Assembly: GCA_002334985.1 (NCBI GenBank)
Contig: DDBY01000089.1
Location: forward strand, 1 to 12,805
Direction: 5' to 3'
DNA: 12,805 nucleotides
Source: Micavibrio sp. UBA2020
GTDB lineage: Bacteria > Pseudomonadota > Alphaproteobacteria > Micavibrionales > UBA2020
Below are positions 1 to 7,352 of this stretch, one piece after another. The position numbers were made by a program, and so were the translations under genes. The notes beneath the pieces are model-generated. The model was not told the DNA's origin and did not search any database. It worked only from the letters and a program-made list of their open reading frames with translations. Within the stretch, counting starts at the first letter, position 1; every line of letters starts with the position of its first letter.

Positions 1-1983
1 GCCAAGGTCTGGCGCTTTTTCTACCGTTTCTTTTTCATGGTCGGTGTGTCTGCTTTTATTTCGATTGTGATGCTGAGCATCACGATGTCGCGCATGATGA
101 ACTACGCACCGTCATCGCTGCCCGATGCGATGGTGCTGACCTTCGCGCTCAAATCCGACCTTGCGGAAGTCGAAGGCGCGCCGTCGCTCACGCAGCCGCT
201 GCTTCGTCCTGCCACTGTTTTGCAGGATGTCGTATCCGCCATCGACCTTGCATCCAAAGACGCGCGCGTCAAAGCGCTGACGGTCAAGCTTGAAGACATG
301 AAACTTTCCGCCGCACAGGCGCAGGAATTGCGCGATGCGCTTTTGCGTTTCCGCGCCACGGGCAAACGTACTTATATCTATGCTGACAGCTACGGCGGTT
401 TTGGCAGCGGTATCTCGGATTACTTTATTGCCACGGCATTTGATGAAATCTGGCTGCAGCCCGTGGGCAGCGTATCGGCTGTGGGCGTCGCGTCCGAAGT
501 GCCGTTTGTAAAGGATTTGCTGGATAAAGTCGGCGTCGAGACTCAGTTCGTGCATCAGGGCATTTACAAATCTGCCCCCGAAAGCCTGACGGAGCGCGGC
601 ATGACGCCACCGCACCGCGAAATGATGCAATCCATCGTCAGCGACCTTGCGCTGCAAATGATGGACGGTATTGCGGCATCGCGCGGCCTTTCCGCCGAAC
701 AGGTGCGCCGCCTCGTCGATGAATCGCCCTACGGTGAAAAAGAATCTTTGCGTTTGAAGCTGGTGGACCGCATCGGTTATTACGACGAGATGGTCGCGCA
801 TGCGCGGCGCGTTGCGTCCGTCAAGAAAATTGACGCGCCGGAAACGCCGAACCCTGAGGGCGAGAAGAAAGCGGCGCCCGAAACGGCGCCTGCGGAATCC
901 TCCGCGCAAAAAGAGCCGGAGAAAAAAGAAGAAACGAAAAAAGAAGTCGCCGCAACAGATGTCGCGGATGAAGAAAAGCCGGATGTCGGCACCGTATCGC
1001 TGATGGGCTATTCTTTTGTGGCTGAAACGCAGGCGCTGGGCAAGGGGGTGCGCGGTTTCGCTTCCAAACTCACCCGCCGCGAAGCGCCGGAGTCTGAATT
1101 GCGCAAAAAAGACAAAATCGCCCTTATTTATGGCAGCGGCGAGATTGTCCCCTTCGTGCAGCGCGCGCAGGCGTCGCCCTTCATGTCGTCCAGCATGGCG
1201 GCGGACAAGGTTGTGCAGGCTTTCCGCAGCGTGCAGGCCGATGACGGCGTGGCTGCGGTTATTTTCCGCATCGACAGCCCCGGCGGCTCGCCGGAGGCAT
1301 CGGAAACCATTCGCCGTGCCATCATGGAAACGCGCCGCAAGGGAAAACCCGTGGTGGTTTCCATGGCCAGCACCGCAGCATCGGGCGGCTACTGGATTGC
1401 CGCACCCGCAGATAAAATCATCGCGCAGCCGGGCACGCTCACGGGCTCCATCGGTGTTTTTGGCGGCAAATTCGTGCTGGCGGGGCTTTGGCAAAAACTC
1501 GGCATCAACTGGGACAGTGTCAGCGAAGGCGGCAATGCGGGTATGTGGTCTGCGAACAAATCTTTCACGCCCGCGCAGCTGCAAAAATTCGACGCCCTGA
1601 TGGCCGAAGTTTACGACGCCTTTCTGGAGCGCGTGGCCGAAGGCCGCAAGATGCCGGTTGAAAAGGTCCGCGCCATTGCCGAAGGCCGCGTCTATACGGG
1701 GCGTCAGGCGAAAGACGTCGGTCTGGTCGATGACCTTGGCGGTCTTGATGTCGCGCTCAAACACGCGCGCGTGCTGGGCAAAATCGAAGACGCCGACGAT
1801 GTGCCGCTGGTGCGATTCCCGCCGCGCAAATCGACGATGGAAATGTTTATTTCCCTCGCAACCGAAGGCGCGCTGTTCCAGCCGACAATTACGGTGAACG
1901 CGGCGGATATCGCGGATATGGTGCAAAGCGCGCTGCCGCCGCAGGGCATACAGCTGCGCGCGCCTTACGCGGATGTGCGCTAA
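1..1983 (+). CDS. sppA: Signal peptide peptidase SppA, 67K type (5' end outside window)
   Basis: SppA is a membrane-anchored serine protease that cleaves leftover signal peptides. The frame is open to base 1, and the 12 codons before the first ATG (base 37) encode aromatic and basic residues leading into a hydrophobic anchor, so the true start is probably upstream. Numbering from that ATG, the N-terminal half carries the general-base lysine K178 (IYKSAPE). The C-terminal half carries the nucleophile S449 in ASGGYW, followed by TLTGSIGV. This split Lys/Ser dyad is the hallmark of the E. coli-type enzyme. The spacing is odd: 271 residues separate Lys and Ser, against about 200 in E. coli (K209/S409). 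The excess is a Glu/Lys/Ala/Pro-rich linker at about residues 264-318. The stop lies 3 bases from the stop of the convergent transglycosylase gene, and no terminator is visible. The family call is secure. Confidence 0.95.
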   Translation, partial: AKVWRFFYRFFFMVGVSAFISIVMLSITMSRMMNYAPSSLPDAMVLTFALKSDLAEVEGAPSLTQPLLRPATVLQDVVSAIDLASKDARVKALTVKLEDMKLSAAQAQELRDALLRFRATGKRTYIYADSYGGFGSGISDYFIATAFDEIWLQPVGSVSAVGVASEVPFVKDLLDKVGVETQFVHQGIYKSAPESLTERGMTPPHREMMQSIVSDLALQMMDGIAASRGLSAEQVRRLVDESPYGEKESLRLKLVDRIGYYDEMVAHARRVASVKKIDAPETPNPEGEKKAAPETAPAESSAQKEPEKKEETKKEVAATDVADEEKPDVGTVSLMGYSFVAETQALGKGVRGFASKLTRREAPESELRKKDKIALIYGSGEIVPFVQRAQASPFMSSSMAADKVVQAFRSVQADDGVAAVIFRIDSPGGSPEASETIRRAIMETRRKGKPVVVSMASTAASGGYWIAAPADKIIAQPGTLTGSIGVFGGKFVLAGLWQKLGINWDSVSEGGNAGMWSANKSFTPAQLQKFDALMAEVYDAFLERVAEGRKMPVEKVRAIAEGRVYTGRQAKDVGLVDDLGGLDVALKHARVLGKIEDADDVPLVRFPPRKSTMEMFISLATEGALFQPTITVNAADIADMVQSALPPQGIQLRAPYADVR

Positions 1984-1986
1984 GGT

Positions 1987-2967
1987 TTAGGAGTTATAGC
2001 GGGGCTTGCTGTTGTCGGGGATGAGGCTTTGCTGCATCTCCGCCAGCATCAGGATGCTGACCGGCGATACTTTCTGAAACCCGAAGGGGTTCGATGCGGC
2101 GGCATAACCGCTTGCGGGGAAGAAACGCGGGTCGTCGTTCCAGATAATATCGTCTGCTTCGTTCGCATCGTCGAACATCGGCAGTTTTGCCAGCACTTCG
2201 GCAGCAATCGAATTGCGCGCGGGGGTGGCTGCGGGCTTGGCCGCTTTGGCGGCGGCTTTCGCTTCTGCGGCGGCGGTGGCCGTTTCTGCCTTGGCGGTTT
2301 GCGCGGCTTCGGCCTTGCCGGTGCTGCCGAATTTTTTATCAAAAAACGCATAGACTTCGTTCAGCGAACGCGCTTCGCCGGTTTTGCTGTCGTAGAAAAC
2401 ATTTTTGTTTGCCTTGGCCGCGGCAGGGAAAATGTCGGCGGCAACGGCGTCGCCATTGACCGCGCGGCTGTTCAGGAATTTCGTGGCGCCACCCGCACCC
2501 ATGAAATGCGCGAAATAAAGCTCGGTCGCGCCGACGTCGCCTTTGGTGTTCTTTTGCAGATGCGCCTTGTTTTCTGCCGTGAAAGCGCCCGCCATCAGGG
2601 CGGAGATTTCGGGGTCGTTCCGGAGGGCGAGGATGTCGCGGCGGTCGCAATCGCTCGCGCAGACGGCTTTGCCGTTTTTCATTTCGATTTTGTCGGCATA
2701 ATCGCCGAGGCCGAATTTATCGCCATGTTTCTTGACCATGTTCAGCCAGGTACTTTCGATAAACTGGTAAAGGCCGGTCGCGCTGGATGTTTTGGCCTTG
2801 GCGGTGGGGTTAAAACTGCTCTCCGCATTCGCTTTATGCATCAAAAAGGCAAAATCTGCCCCTGTGCGCTTGGCAGCGCTTTGTACGGCCTGAATCACGT
2901 CCTGTGATGCAAGTTTCTGATATTTCTGGACAATGTTGGCCTTTGCGGCGCCAAATGCGGCTGTCAT
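1987..2967 (-). CDS. Lytic transglycosylase, SLT-domain protein without signal peptide
   Basis: This 326-residue protein has a goose-lysozyme/SLT-like fold signature. The catalytic glutamate is probably E49 (KANAESSFNP), followed by SSATGLYQFIESTWL at residues 61-75. Such enzymes cleave the MurNAc-GlcNAc bond of peptidoglycan. The start at 2967 is fixed by a strong ribosome-binding site, AAGGAG, 8 to 9 bases upstream. The frame runs further 5', but that part is antisense to the acyl-CoA dehydrogenase gene. No N-terminal signal peptide is visible, so export by another route (for example a specialised secretion or flagellar system) or a cytoplasmic life would have to be assumed. Residues 217-250 are an Ala/Lys-rich linker. 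C103 and C107 form a close cysteine pair. The C-terminal 70 residues are unrecognised. The gene converges on sppA and is divergent from the acyl-CoA dehydrogenase gene. Confidence 0.85.
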   Translation of the reverse strand: MTAAFGAAKANIVQKYQKLASQDVIQAVQSAAKRTGADFAFLMHKANAESSFNPTAKAKTSSATGLYQFIESTWLNMVKKHGDKFGLGDYADKIEMKNGKAVCASDCDRRDILALRNDPEISALMAGAFTAENKAHLQKNTKGDVGATELYFAHFMGAGGATKFLNSRAVNGDAVAADIFPAAAKANKNVFYDSKTGEARSLNEVYAFFDKKFGSTGKAEAAQTAKAETATAAAEAKAAAKAAKPAATPARNSIAAEVLAKLPMFDDANEADDIIWNDDPRFFPASGYAAASNPFGFQKVSPVSILMLAEMQQSLIPDNSKPRYNS

Positions 2968-3013
2968 ATCCAAAACTCCTTGAACCTGTGGCGGGGCTTT
3001 TGCCCTCTTCTGG

Positions 3014-3041
3014 AATATATCGTTGCAAACGGCGTGCCAAA
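3014..3041 (-). promoter_or_regulatory. Candidate promoter of the transglycosylase gene
   Basis: On the minus strand a TATATT -10-like hexamer (3014-3019) sits 16 bases from a weak TTTGGC -35-like hexamer (3036-3041), about 47 bases upstream of the start codon. The match is by eye only. Confidence 0.3.
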
Positions 3042-3089
3042 GCCGTTCGCCCGAAGCCGCGGGGCAAATTCTGCAAAACCCGCAGCGGC

Positions 3090-3117
3090 TTTTATCATTT
3101 GTGCAAATCCTTATACT
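3090..3117 (+). promoter_or_regulatory. Candidate promoter and operator of the acyl-CoA dehydrogenase gene
   Basis: TATACT (3112-3117) is a good -10 candidate, 31 bases before the ATG. The -35 is weak (TTTTAT, 3090-3095, 16-base spacer). Between them lies the inverted repeat ATTTG-TG-CAAAT (3097-3108), placed where a repressor would block the promoter. The bulged hairpin AGCCGC/GCGGCT at 3055-3090 sits just upstream and runs into TTTTAT, so it may also act as a weak terminator. These are inferences from pattern only. Confidence 0.3.
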
Positions 3118-3147
3118 TGTCGGCAGCAAAGTTTCAGGAGAAAGCAA

Positions 3148-4938
3148 ATGCCCTACCAAGCCCCCGTCAAGGAAATGCGTTTCATGCTCGAACATATCGC
3201 TGGCCTTGGCGATATCGCCGCGCTGCCGGCATACGCCCATGCGACGCCCGACATGGTGGATGCGATTTTGGAAGAGGCCGCCCGCGTCGCGCGCGATGTC
3301 TGGGCGCCCACCAATAAAAACGGCGATAGCCAGACCTCGCGCCTCGACGGTGACAATGTCAAAACGCCGGACGGGTTCAAGGACGCCTATAAACAGTTTG
3401 CCGCGGGCGGCTGGAACGCTTTCGTCTGCGCGCCGGCACATGGCGGGCAGGGTTTGCCGTGGTCGCTGGGTATGGCGGTCAACGAAATGTGGCAATCGGC
3501 CAATCTTGCGCTCAGCCTGTGCCCGCTTTTGACTTCGGCAGCTATCGAAGCGATTGAAAAACACGGCACACCCGCACAAAAAGAAACCTATCTGCCCAAG
3601 CTGATTTCCGGCGAGTGGACGGGCACCATGAACCTGACGGAGCCGCAGGCCGGCACCGACCTTGCCGCCATTCGCACTGTGGCGACAAAAGCCGGCGACC
3701 ATTATTTGATGAAGGGGCAGAAAATCTTCATCACCTTCGGTGAACATGATTTCACCGATAACATCATCCATCTGGTACTGGCGCGTATCGAGGGCCTGCC
3801 GGAGGGGAATGACGGCCTTGGTCTTTTCATCGTGCCGAAGTTTCTTGTGAACGCGGACGGCAGCCTCGGCGCGCGCAACGACGTGAAAGCGGTATCTCTG
3901 GAACATAAACTGGGCATTCACGGCTCCCCCACCTGTGTCATGCAATATGGCGAAAAGGACGGCGCCATTGCCTATCTGGTCGGCGAAGAGGGCAAGGGCC
4001 TTCGCAATATGTTTACGATGATGAACAACGCCCGCATCTCCGTCGGCCTGCAGGGCGTTGCGCTGTCGGAGCGTGCATACCAGCATGCGCTGTCTTATGC
4101 CCGCGAGCGTGTGCAATGCGCCCGCATGGGTGATAAATCCGGCAAGCGTGTCGCGATTATCGAACATGCCGACGTGCGTCGCATGCTTTTGACCATGAAG
4201 GCCAATACCGAAGCCTCGCGTGCGCTGGCCTATTATGCGGGCGGGCAGCTGGACCTTATGCGCCATGCCGAAACGCCGGAGGCGCGCACGGCAGCCGAGC
4301 TGCGCGCCGATTTGATGACCCCGCTGGTCAAGGCGTGGTCAACCGACCTTGCGCTCGAAACCACATCGGCGGGCGTGCAAATTCATGGCGGCATGGGTTT
4401 TATCGAAGAAACCGGCGCAGCGCAGTATTACCGCGATGCGCGCATCCTGCCGATTTACGAAGGCACCAACGGCATTCAGGCCAATGACCTCGTATTCCGC
4501 AAGCTTCTGCGCGACGGCGGGGCGGAGGCGAAAAAGTTTATGGATGAAATCGCGGCCTTCCTGCCGCTGCTGAACGAAAACCCTAGCGACGATATGGATG
4601 CCGTTAAAAACGGTGTTGCGCGCGCGCTGGACGAGCTGCGCAAAACCACCGACTGGATGCTGGCGAATGTAAAGGCGAATACAGAAGCGGTTGCCGCAGG
4701 CGCTGTCAGCTATCAGCGCCAATTCGCGCTGGTCGCGGGCGGGTATATGATGGCGCGCCTTGCGCTTGCCGCGCATAACGCGCTGTTCGAAGGCGGCGAT
4801 GACGCGCTGTTTATGAACACGCGCCTTGTCACCGCGCGGTTTTTTGCCGATGCGCTCTTGCCGCAGGTTTACGGCCTCAGCGCGCCGGTGATGGGCGGCA
4901 ATGCTGCGGCGTGTCAAATTGCGAACGACCAGTTTTAA
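3148..4938 (+). CDS. Acyl-CoA dehydrogenase, long FadE/DmdC-like type
   Basis: This 596-residue FAD enzyme is predicted to form the 2,3-double bond of an acyl-CoA thioester. The order is the usual one. An alpha-helical N-terminal domain runs to about residue 155. A beta domain opens with MNLTEPQAGTDLAAIR (161-176) and KGQKIFITFGEHD (189-201). The C-terminal helical domain contains QIHGGMGFIEETG (411-423) and YEGTNGIQANDL (437-448). E438 is the likely catalytic base. The tail (about 470-596) matches the extra C-terminal domain of the roughly 600-residue subfamily that includes 3-methylmercaptopropionyl-CoA dehydrogenase (DmdC). The start at 3148 is supported by AGGAG seven bases upstream and by conserved family N-terminal sequence. 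The longer frame from 2980 lacks both. The substrate cannot be decided: no fadA, fadB or other dmd genes are adjacent. Confidence 0.92.
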   Translation: MPYQAPVKEMRFMLEHIAGLGDIAALPAYAHATPDMVDAILEEAARVARDVWAPTNKNGDSQTSRLDGDNVKTPDGFKDAYKQFAAGGWNAFVCAPAHGGQGLPWSLGMAVNEMWQSANLALSLCPLLTSAAIEAIEKHGTPAQKETYLPKLISGEWTGTMNLTEPQAGTDLAAIRTVATKAGDHYLMKGQKIFITFGEHDFTDNIIHLVLARIEGLPEGNDGLGLFIVPKFLVNADGSLGARNDVKAVSLEHKLGIHGSPTCVMQYGEKDGAIAYLVGEEGKGLRNMFTMMNNARISVGLQGVALSERAYQHALSYARERVQCARMGDKSGKRVAIIEHADVRRMLLTMKANTEASRALAYYAGGQLDLMRHAETPEARTAAELRADLMTPLVKAWSTDLALETTSAGVQIHGGMGFIEETGAAQYYRDARILPIYEGTNGIQANDLVFRKLLRDGGAEAKKFMDEIAAFLPLLNENPSDDMDAVKNGVARALDELRKTTDWMLANVKANTEAVAAGAVSYQRQFALVAGGYMMARLALAAHNALFEGGDDALFMNTRLVTARFFADALLPQVYGLSAPVMGGNAAACQIANDQF

Positions 4939-4953
4939 AGGTTTTTTCGTGCC

Positions 4954-4980
4954 TGAACCGCTGTTCATTTTCGCGGTTTA
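4954..4980 (+). terminator. Weak hairpin downstream of the acyl-CoA dehydrogenase gene
   Basis: AACCGC (4956-4961) pairs with GCGGTT (4973-4978) and can be extended by a G-T and a T-A pair around an 11-base loop. No T-run follows, so it is at best a factor-dependent or weak terminator. Confidence 0.25.
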
Positions 4981-4998
4981 CAAGGGGCGGGCGCTCGC

Positions 4999-5027
4999 CT
5001 AGCATGTCTTATCCTTGGCGGGATAAT
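4999..5027 (+). promoter_or_regulatory. Candidate promoter with overlapping palindrome upstream of the hydrolase gene
   Basis: GATAAT (5022-5027) matches five of six -10 consensus bases. CTAGCA (4999-5004) lies 17 bases upstream as a poor -35. The inverted repeat TTATCC-N6-GGATAA (5009-5014, 5021-5026) overlaps the -10 and could be an operator. The start codon is 33 bases downstream. Confidence 0.35.
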
Positions 5028-5059
5028 AGAGGACGCAGGTTCACAAAGACAGGCGCCCG

Positions 5060-5872
5060 ATGAAGCACGAAAACGGCTTTGATTTTGTCGAATACCCTTG
5101 CGCTTCGGGCAAGGCCGATGCCCTCGTGATTATTCTGCCCGGCCATGCCAATCACCCCGTGATGTTCGACAAGCTGGCCAAGCAAATCCGCGATGAGCGC
5201 CCCAATACAGATATTTTGATTGTGAAGGCGCCCGTGCCGCTGGGCGCGAGCAAGGAACACATCCGCAAAAACGGCGCGCGCGGGGCCGATGACCTTTATA
5301 CATGGCACAAGCTCAGCAAGAACGCTGGCGAAAACGCCAAGCTGGTGCTCAGCCATTTTTTCAACCGTGTACCCGTGGTTGACCAGTTGAATGTTTTCGC
5401 CGATGCGCAGCTGCAAAAACGCGGCCTTGGCGGTGAGCAGTTGATGCTGTTCGGGTTTTCGCTGGGCGGTGCGATTGCGGTGCAGATGGGCACGCGGCGC
5501 GCCGTTGCGCCCGCGGGCGTTGTCAACCATTCGGGCCCCGTATTTCCGATTATCAGTCCCAAATCACGGCCGGAGACGTTGTTTGTGATGGGTGAGAAAG
5601 ATGATTTTTTCTACGCCGGAAAAATGAAGGTGGAGCCTGCACCGCCGAAGCCCCCGAAGGGCAAGCTTAAAAAAGCTTTTGATAACGCCGTTAATGATGC
5701 GGTATCGCAGGTCAGCCTGCACTATGATGACAGTCTCAAGCGGCTGCAAAAAGCCAAATTGCCGGTTGAGGATATAGTCATCCCCGGCCTTGGCCATACG
5801 ATTAATAAAAATTCGTTTACGCCTGCGATGGATTTTATGCGGCGTAAACTGGGCAAGCCCAAAGGGCCATAA
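5060..5872 (+). CDS. Alpha/beta hydrolase, phospholipase/carboxylesterase-like
   Basis: This 270-residue cytoplasmic serine hydrolase has the expected order of motifs. An early beta strand ends at LPGH (26-29). The nucleophile elbow GFSLGG places S134 as nucleophile. VMGEKDD puts the acid at D181 or D182, and GLGHTIN gives H246. This layout resembles the phospholipase/carboxylesterase (YpfH-like) group, which is usually 210-230 residues. Here a Pro/Lys-rich insertion (about 190-205) and neighbouring helices lengthen the segment between acid and histidine. There is no signal peptide. The ribosome-binding site is weak (AGACAGG). The gene lies 121 bases after the acyl-CoA dehydrogenase gene and may have its own promoter. 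The substrate is unknown. Its stop is 8 bases from the A-run of the terminator that the downstream island appears to have split. Confidence 0.8.
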   Translation: MKHENGFDFVEYPCASGKADALVIILPGHANHPVMFDKLAKQIRDERPNTDILIVKAPVPLGASKEHIRKNGARGADDLYTWHKLSKNAGENAKLVLSHFFNRVPVVDQLNVFADAQLQKRGLGGEQLMLFGFSLGGAIAVQMGTRRAVAPAGVVNHSGPVFPIISPKSRPETLFVMGEKDDFFYAGKMKVEPAPPKPPKGKLKKAFDNAVNDAVSQVSLHYDDSLKRLQKAKLPVEDIVIPGLGHTINKNSFTPAMDFMRRKLGKPKGP

Positions 5873-5880
5873 GCCAAAAC

Positions 5881-5905
5881 AAAAAAGCCCCGGATAAAAC
5901 CGGGG
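5881..5905 (-). terminator. Left half of split bidirectional terminator (minus-facing)
   Basis: CCCCGG (5888-5893) and CCGGGG (5900-5905) enclose the loop ATAAAA. Six A bases (5881-5886) precede it, so read on the minus strand it is a hairpin followed by a T-run. On the plus strand no T-run follows: GGTGGAG comes instead. It therefore cannot efficiently end the hydrolase transcript. Confidence 0.6.
5890..5905. repeat. Direct repeat, left copy (CCGGATAAAACCGGGG)
   Basis: These 16 bases are identical and in the same orientation at 7440-7455. The ATAAAA loop keeps the same orientation in both copies, while everything inside is inverted. This marks it as a flanking direct repeat (target-site or attachment-site duplication) rather than part of the terminal inverted repeat. 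Confidence 0.7.
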
Positions 5906-5991
5906 GGTGGAGTGTAAGGCCAGATAGTTCCGATTTCTGACCACGCCTAGAGACAAAAACTGCCCTTACCTTCACTGGTAGTGGCTGTTTT
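5906..5991 (+). repeat. Left terminal inverted repeat
   Basis: It aligns with the reverse complement of 7353-7437 at about 72 of 86 positions, with one single-base gap (hand alignment). Perfect blocks are TAAGGCCAGA (5915-5924), TTCCGATTTCTGACCAC (5928-5944) and TACCTTCACTGG (5967-5978). The blocks are separated by scattered substitutions, so the ends have diverged since they were identical, or come from related but different copies. Confidence 0.8.
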
Positions 5992-5994
5992 CTT
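5956..5994 (+). terminator. Imperfect terminator hairpin at the inner end of the left inverted repeat
   Basis: AAAAC/GTTTT, GCC/GGC and TACC/GGTA form a stem with two mismatches and one T-G wobble around the loop TTCACT (5971-5976), followed by TTTTCTT. It could end transcripts leaving the hydrolase gene, whose own terminator is disrupted. The matching hairpin in the right repeat is perfect. Confidence 0.5.
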
Positions 5995-6017
5995 ATAGAT
6001 TTTGTACATATTATAAG
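5986..6017 (+). promoter_or_regulatory. AT-rich promoter candidate for the first cargo gene
   Basis: TATTAT (6009-6014), overlapping TATAAG (6012-6017), gives -10-like sequence about 35-40 bases before the ATG at 6051. The -35 is poor (TGTTTT, 5986-5991, 17-base spacer) and lies at the end of the inverted repeat. An alternative pair is TTCACT (5971-5976) with TATAGA (5994-5999), 17 bases apart. Neither is strong. Confidence 0.3.
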
Positions 6018-6050
6018 ATTTCTGTGCCTTTCATATTCATTAGGAAAATC

Positions 6051-6599
6051 ATGACCAAAAAATCTGAACAAAACTATATTGAGAAATTATACATGGGTGT
6101 TGGACAGTTTGCAGTGTCCTACGAGAACCTCTTTGAGATTCTTAGGTATCTCCTATGGACATGTTTAAAGAAAAGCGGGATGAAAAATTCTGCAGTTAGT
6201 TGGCATATGATTTCTGGTCTTGAAGGGCATGCCTTAATAGAAACAGTAATAAATGTGTTATCCGAGATGTACTGTGACCCACACGAGCTTCGTAAGCCGA
6301 ATAAAAATAGTTCTTCATTCCAAAAAAAATTAAATGACTTACGCAATAAGCTAATGGCTTTAAATCAACAGCGAGTCATTCACGTTCATGCAGCGTGGCT
6401 ATGCTTTGCTACACCGGATGGCGCAATTATGCAGAACAAATACTACGGAGTGAAAACCGGCCGTAGTAAAAGGACGACTGTAGATCACAATTTGGATCAA
6501 TTTGAAAAAGACGCTTCGAAATGTGCGGAACTGGCAGGAGAAATATTAAAAATGAAGGCTGCAATAGAGAAAAGAAAAAACCCCCTCAAAATAATCTAA
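6051..6599 (+). CDS. Unrecognised cargo protein with HEPN-like R-x4-H motif
   Basis: The family of this 182-residue, probably all-helical soluble protein is not recognised with confidence. ATG 6051 is preferred over the in-frame GTG at 6024 because AGGA (6042-6045) precedes it by five bases. The most telling stretch is at residues 94-115, LNDLRNKLMALNQQRVIHVH. In place and pattern it resembles the LxxLxxxRNxxxHxxW segment of many HEPN-type helical proteins. R108 and H113 form R-x4-H, although the usual Asn after Arg is Val here. HEPN proteins are often RNases in toxin-antitoxin or phage-defence systems, but many lack activity, so function is inference only. Base composition is far more AT-rich than in neighbouring chromosomal genes, which suggests transfer. 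It lies just inside the left inverted repeat. Confidence 0.75.
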   Translation: MTKKSEQNYIEKLYMGVGQFAVSYENLFEILRYLLWTCLKKSGMKNSAVSWHMISGLEGHALIETVINVLSEMYCDPHELRKPNKNSSSFQKKLNDLRNKLMALNQQRVIHVHAAWLCFATPDGAIMQNKYYGVKTGRSKRTTVDHNLDQFEKDASKCAELAGEILKMKAAIEKRKNPLKII

Positions 6600-6822
6600 T
6601 GCTTTCTCACTTTAAATATATACTCATAAATAGAATGCAATTTCTTATGGTTTAGAGGCGCTAAACACAAAGCTATTTTTTCGCATCCTAGTATCATCTT
6701 AGACAGCTTTGATGCATTAACGGAATTTACTCAAAGGGTAAATTTAGGCATGCTAAGTTTTTTATGAAGATAGATCTCTTTCCTTTAAAGAAAAAAGAGG
6801 GGACGGTACGGGAGACGGGAAA
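6600..6822. other. AT-rich intergenic region between the two cargo genes
   Basis: No gene was found in these 223 bases. They contain a small hairpin, GTTTAG-AGGCG-CTAAAC (6650-6666), with a T-run only about ten bases later (weak terminator at best). There is also an operator-like inverted repeat, AATTTAC-N7-GTAAATT (6724-6730, 6738-6744), about 80 bases before the second cargo start, and an imperfect CTCTTT/AAAGAG hairpin near 6776-6799. The second gene may therefore have its own regulated promoter. Confidence 0.4.
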
Positions 6823-7332
6823 ATGAATAGTATCACATCAAAAATAGCGACTATCTGCGGATGCATCAATCACTGCTTCGCATTTGAGCTGTGGTGTGAG
6901 GACTTCGCCTCAGTGATTGGAGAGGATGTCATTTATGTCGATGAAGCATTTGAGATTGTATCCGCCTCAACACTGCTCCATAGCTTTTTGGCATTAAGAA
7001 AGCTTGACGACTTTCTTGGCGCGATTCAACCGAAGCCAGGTGATCTAACATCAGATAGAATGGGCATAGATAAAGCAGTGGTTTTGGGAATAGGAAAAAA
7101 CACCCTCCTTCTAGACGCTGATCGAAACAGCATTAATAAAGGCGTGGCCCACTTGACCGAGCATCTTACAGCTGAGCAAGATAGTGAGGTCGACCTTTTA
7201 AGAATAACGTCAGCATCTATTTCTATATTCGAGAGGCTAATTTCTGAGCTCAAAAAGATGGACTCCTCAGGCGAGGATAAGTACTACATTAGCCAAACAG
7301 AAGCATTAGTTGAGAGATTCAGGACTCCTTAG
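6823..7332 (+). CDS. Unrecognised cargo protein, possibly HEPN/AbiU2-like
   Basis: This is a 169-residue soluble, mainly helical protein of unknown function. The start is supported by GGAG (6811-6814), eight bases upstream. The N-terminus is cysteine-rich (C12, C14, C18, C25). The middle has STLLHSFLALRKLDDFL (49-65) and then RNSINKGVAHLTEH (101-114). An RN... followed by ...AHL at this position recalls HEPN domains of the AbiU2 kind, where a helix with a conserved His packs near an Arg or Asn. The Arg-to-His spacing (R101 to H110) is longer than the classical R-x4-6-H, so the match is weak. There is no transmembrane segment or signal peptide. It shares the island's AT-rich composition, follows the first cargo gene by 223 bases, and ends 20 bases before the right inverted repeat. 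Function is not assigned. Confidence 0.75.
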   Translation: MNSITSKIATICGCINHCFAFELWCEDFASVIGEDVIYVDEAFEIVSASTLLHSFLALRKLDDFLGAIQPKPGDLTSDRMGIDKAVVLGIGKNTLLLDADRNSINKGVAHLTEHLTAEQDSEVDLLRITSASISIFERLISELKKMDSSGEDKYYISQTEALVERFRTP

Positions 7333-7352
7333 CCGCAGTATGTTTCTAATTT

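Noticed and set aside
112..1926. Long minus-strand open frame (604 codons) opposite sppA
   Set aside because: It has a His/Arg/Phe-rich shadow composition, no recognisable domain, and lies entirely antisense to a secure gene.
2968..4266. N-terminal extension of the transglycosylase frame to 759 residues
   Set aside because: The extension is antisense to the acyl-CoA dehydrogenase gene and has no domain. The strong ribosome-binding site at 2967 fixes the start.
6599..6655. 18-codon frame overlapping the stop of the first cargo gene
   Set aside because: There is no ribosome-binding site, it is very short, and it overlaps a hairpin.
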